From CADEFF01 sp964569315 (GTDB taxonomy: Bacteria; Pseudomonadota; Alphaproteobacteria; Dongiales; Dongiaceae), in NCBI GenBank assembly GCA_964569315.1, contig CAZMUZ010000170.1, forward strand, positions 1 through 6,110: 6,110 nucleotides of DNA, read 5' to 3'. This document shows positions 5,740 through 6,110 of this stretch, one piece after another. Positions within the stretch are counted from its first letter, which is position 1, and each line of letters begins with the position of its first letter. A program made the translations under genes and the position numbers. Under the pieces are notes generated by a model. That model saw only the letters and a list, made by a program, of their open reading frames with translations. It was not told where the DNA came from and ran no database searches.

Positions 5740-6045
5740 ATCGGGGCGATTCTCGCGATGACGCGGGATGTCATCGTCAACCGCGCCTTCGGCGGCCGGC
5801 TCGACGATCCCGACCACATCAAGGCCTGCTTCGAACGGCACAACGCCGCGGTCGAGGCCGCAGCGCCGCCGGGCAGGTTCCTCCTGTTCGAGGTGGCGCA
5901 GGGCTGGGCGCCTTTATGCGCCTTCCTCGGCGTTCCTGTTCCGACGACGCCGTTTCCACGGGTCAATTCGACCAGAGAATTCTGGGAGTCGATCGAGAAG
6001 GGCGGCGCCTCGACGTTTCCGGGATCGACGAACGAAGCGCACTAA
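5603..6045 (+). pseudogene. Sulfotransferase-like gene with internal deletion and frameshift
   Basis: From ATG 5603 the frame encodes MSITAIGAGLGRTGT and continues to AMAHRGQIPT, the N-terminus of the Sulfotransfer_4-type family with its phosphosulfate-binding loop. It then reads seven or eight non-family residues and stops at TGA 5759-5761 (52 codons). The C-terminal part of the same family continues in another frame from about 5740 (IGAILAMTRDVIVN, FGGRLDDPDH, FERHNAAVEA, FEVAQGWAPLCAFLGVPVP, PFPRVNSTREF) to TAA 6043-6045, 101 codons without a stop. Judging from what I recall of the family (about 200-220 residues), some 80-90 residues are missing between the halves. They would include the strand and helix with the 3'-phosphate-binding Arg/Ser. 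The intact reading of the C-terminal part suggests the damage is fairly recent. A GTG at 5647 opens a frame straight through to 6045, but it would replace the P-loop with out-of-frame sequence and has no ribosome site. Confidence 0.82.
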
Positions 6046-6050
6046 GCAGT

Positions 6051-6110
6051 TCACGTCGCAAGCCGCAGCAGGGCATCGCCCGCGAGCGCGCCGCGGCCCT
6101 GGGGCCGCAC
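6051..6110 (-). CDS. Possible C-terminal end of an unidentified gene, cut by the window edge
   Basis: On the - strand the frame entering at 6110 reads VRPQGRGALAGDALLRLAT and stops at TGA (6053-6051). Seventeen of 19 third positions are G or C, as in the real genes here. It would converge with the sulfotransferase pseudogene, whose stop is 5 bases away. Nineteen residues are too few to assign a family, and chance openness in GC-rich DNA is quite possible. Confidence 0.3.
   Translation of the reverse strand: MRPQGRGALAGDALLRLAT

Noticed and set aside
5647..6045. A 132-residue GTG-started frame spanning the sulfotransferase pseudogene junction.
   Set aside because: Its first part reads the P-loop region in the wrong frame and there is no ribosome binding site. 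Only its C-terminal 101 residues match a family.
1..6110. CRISPR arrays, insertion sequences, toxin-antitoxin or phage genes.
   Set aside because: No regularly spaced short repeats, transposase or integrase motifs, or small paired toxin-antitoxin frames were seen on either strand.

Overview
The window looks like chromosomal DNA from a GC-rich bacterium. Third codon positions are strongly GC-biased, the tRNA gene encodes its own CCA, and gene spacing is tight. The protein families (a NitT/TauT-type ABC importer, an 8-oxoguanine-deaminase-like amidohydrolase and a small sulfotransferase-like family) are common in Alphaproteobacteria, so I lean that way. The sequence alone does not fix the taxon.

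Layout from left to right. The window opens inside a tRNA-Ser(CGA) gene on the + strand (1-63), followed by a possible hairpin (76-103). A single-domain cupin gene lies on the - strand (146-601). Next is a 380-base interval without an intact gene (602-981). It holds a degraded 5' fragment of a sulfotransferase-like gene on the + strand (repeat copy A, 747-917). A compact - strand operon follows, read from right to left: ABC ATPase (5205 to 4393), permease (4396 to 3515), periplasmic substrate-binding protein (3479 to 2355) and amidohydrolase (2358 to 982). Two of its three junctions are 4-base ATGA overlaps. The interval 5206-5571 is non-coding and AT-richer in patches. It leads into a second copy of the sulfotransferase 5' fragment (repeat copy B, 5572-5739), here joined out of frame to the C-terminal third of the same protein (to 6045). 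The last 60 bases may be the end of a gene on the - strand.

How it works together. The ATPase, permease and binding protein form one complete ABC importer of the taurine/nitrate/thiamine-precursor type. The co-translated amidohydrolase probably acts in the cytoplasm on what is imported. Its closest recognisable relatives deaminate or dechlorinate N-heterocycles such as 8-oxoguanine and triazines. The likeliest theme is therefore scavenging of a purine-, pterin- or pyrimidine-like compound, but the substrate is not readable from sequence.

Two things deserve attention. First, the whole importer/amidohydrolase operon sits between two direct repeats of about 170 bases (roughly 90% identical by hand count) that come from a sulfotransferase-like gene. 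Second, the amidohydrolase appears to lack the glutamate of the HxxE motif that its relatives use in catalysis, and it has a changed substrate-pocket motif. It may therefore have a different chemistry or be inactive.
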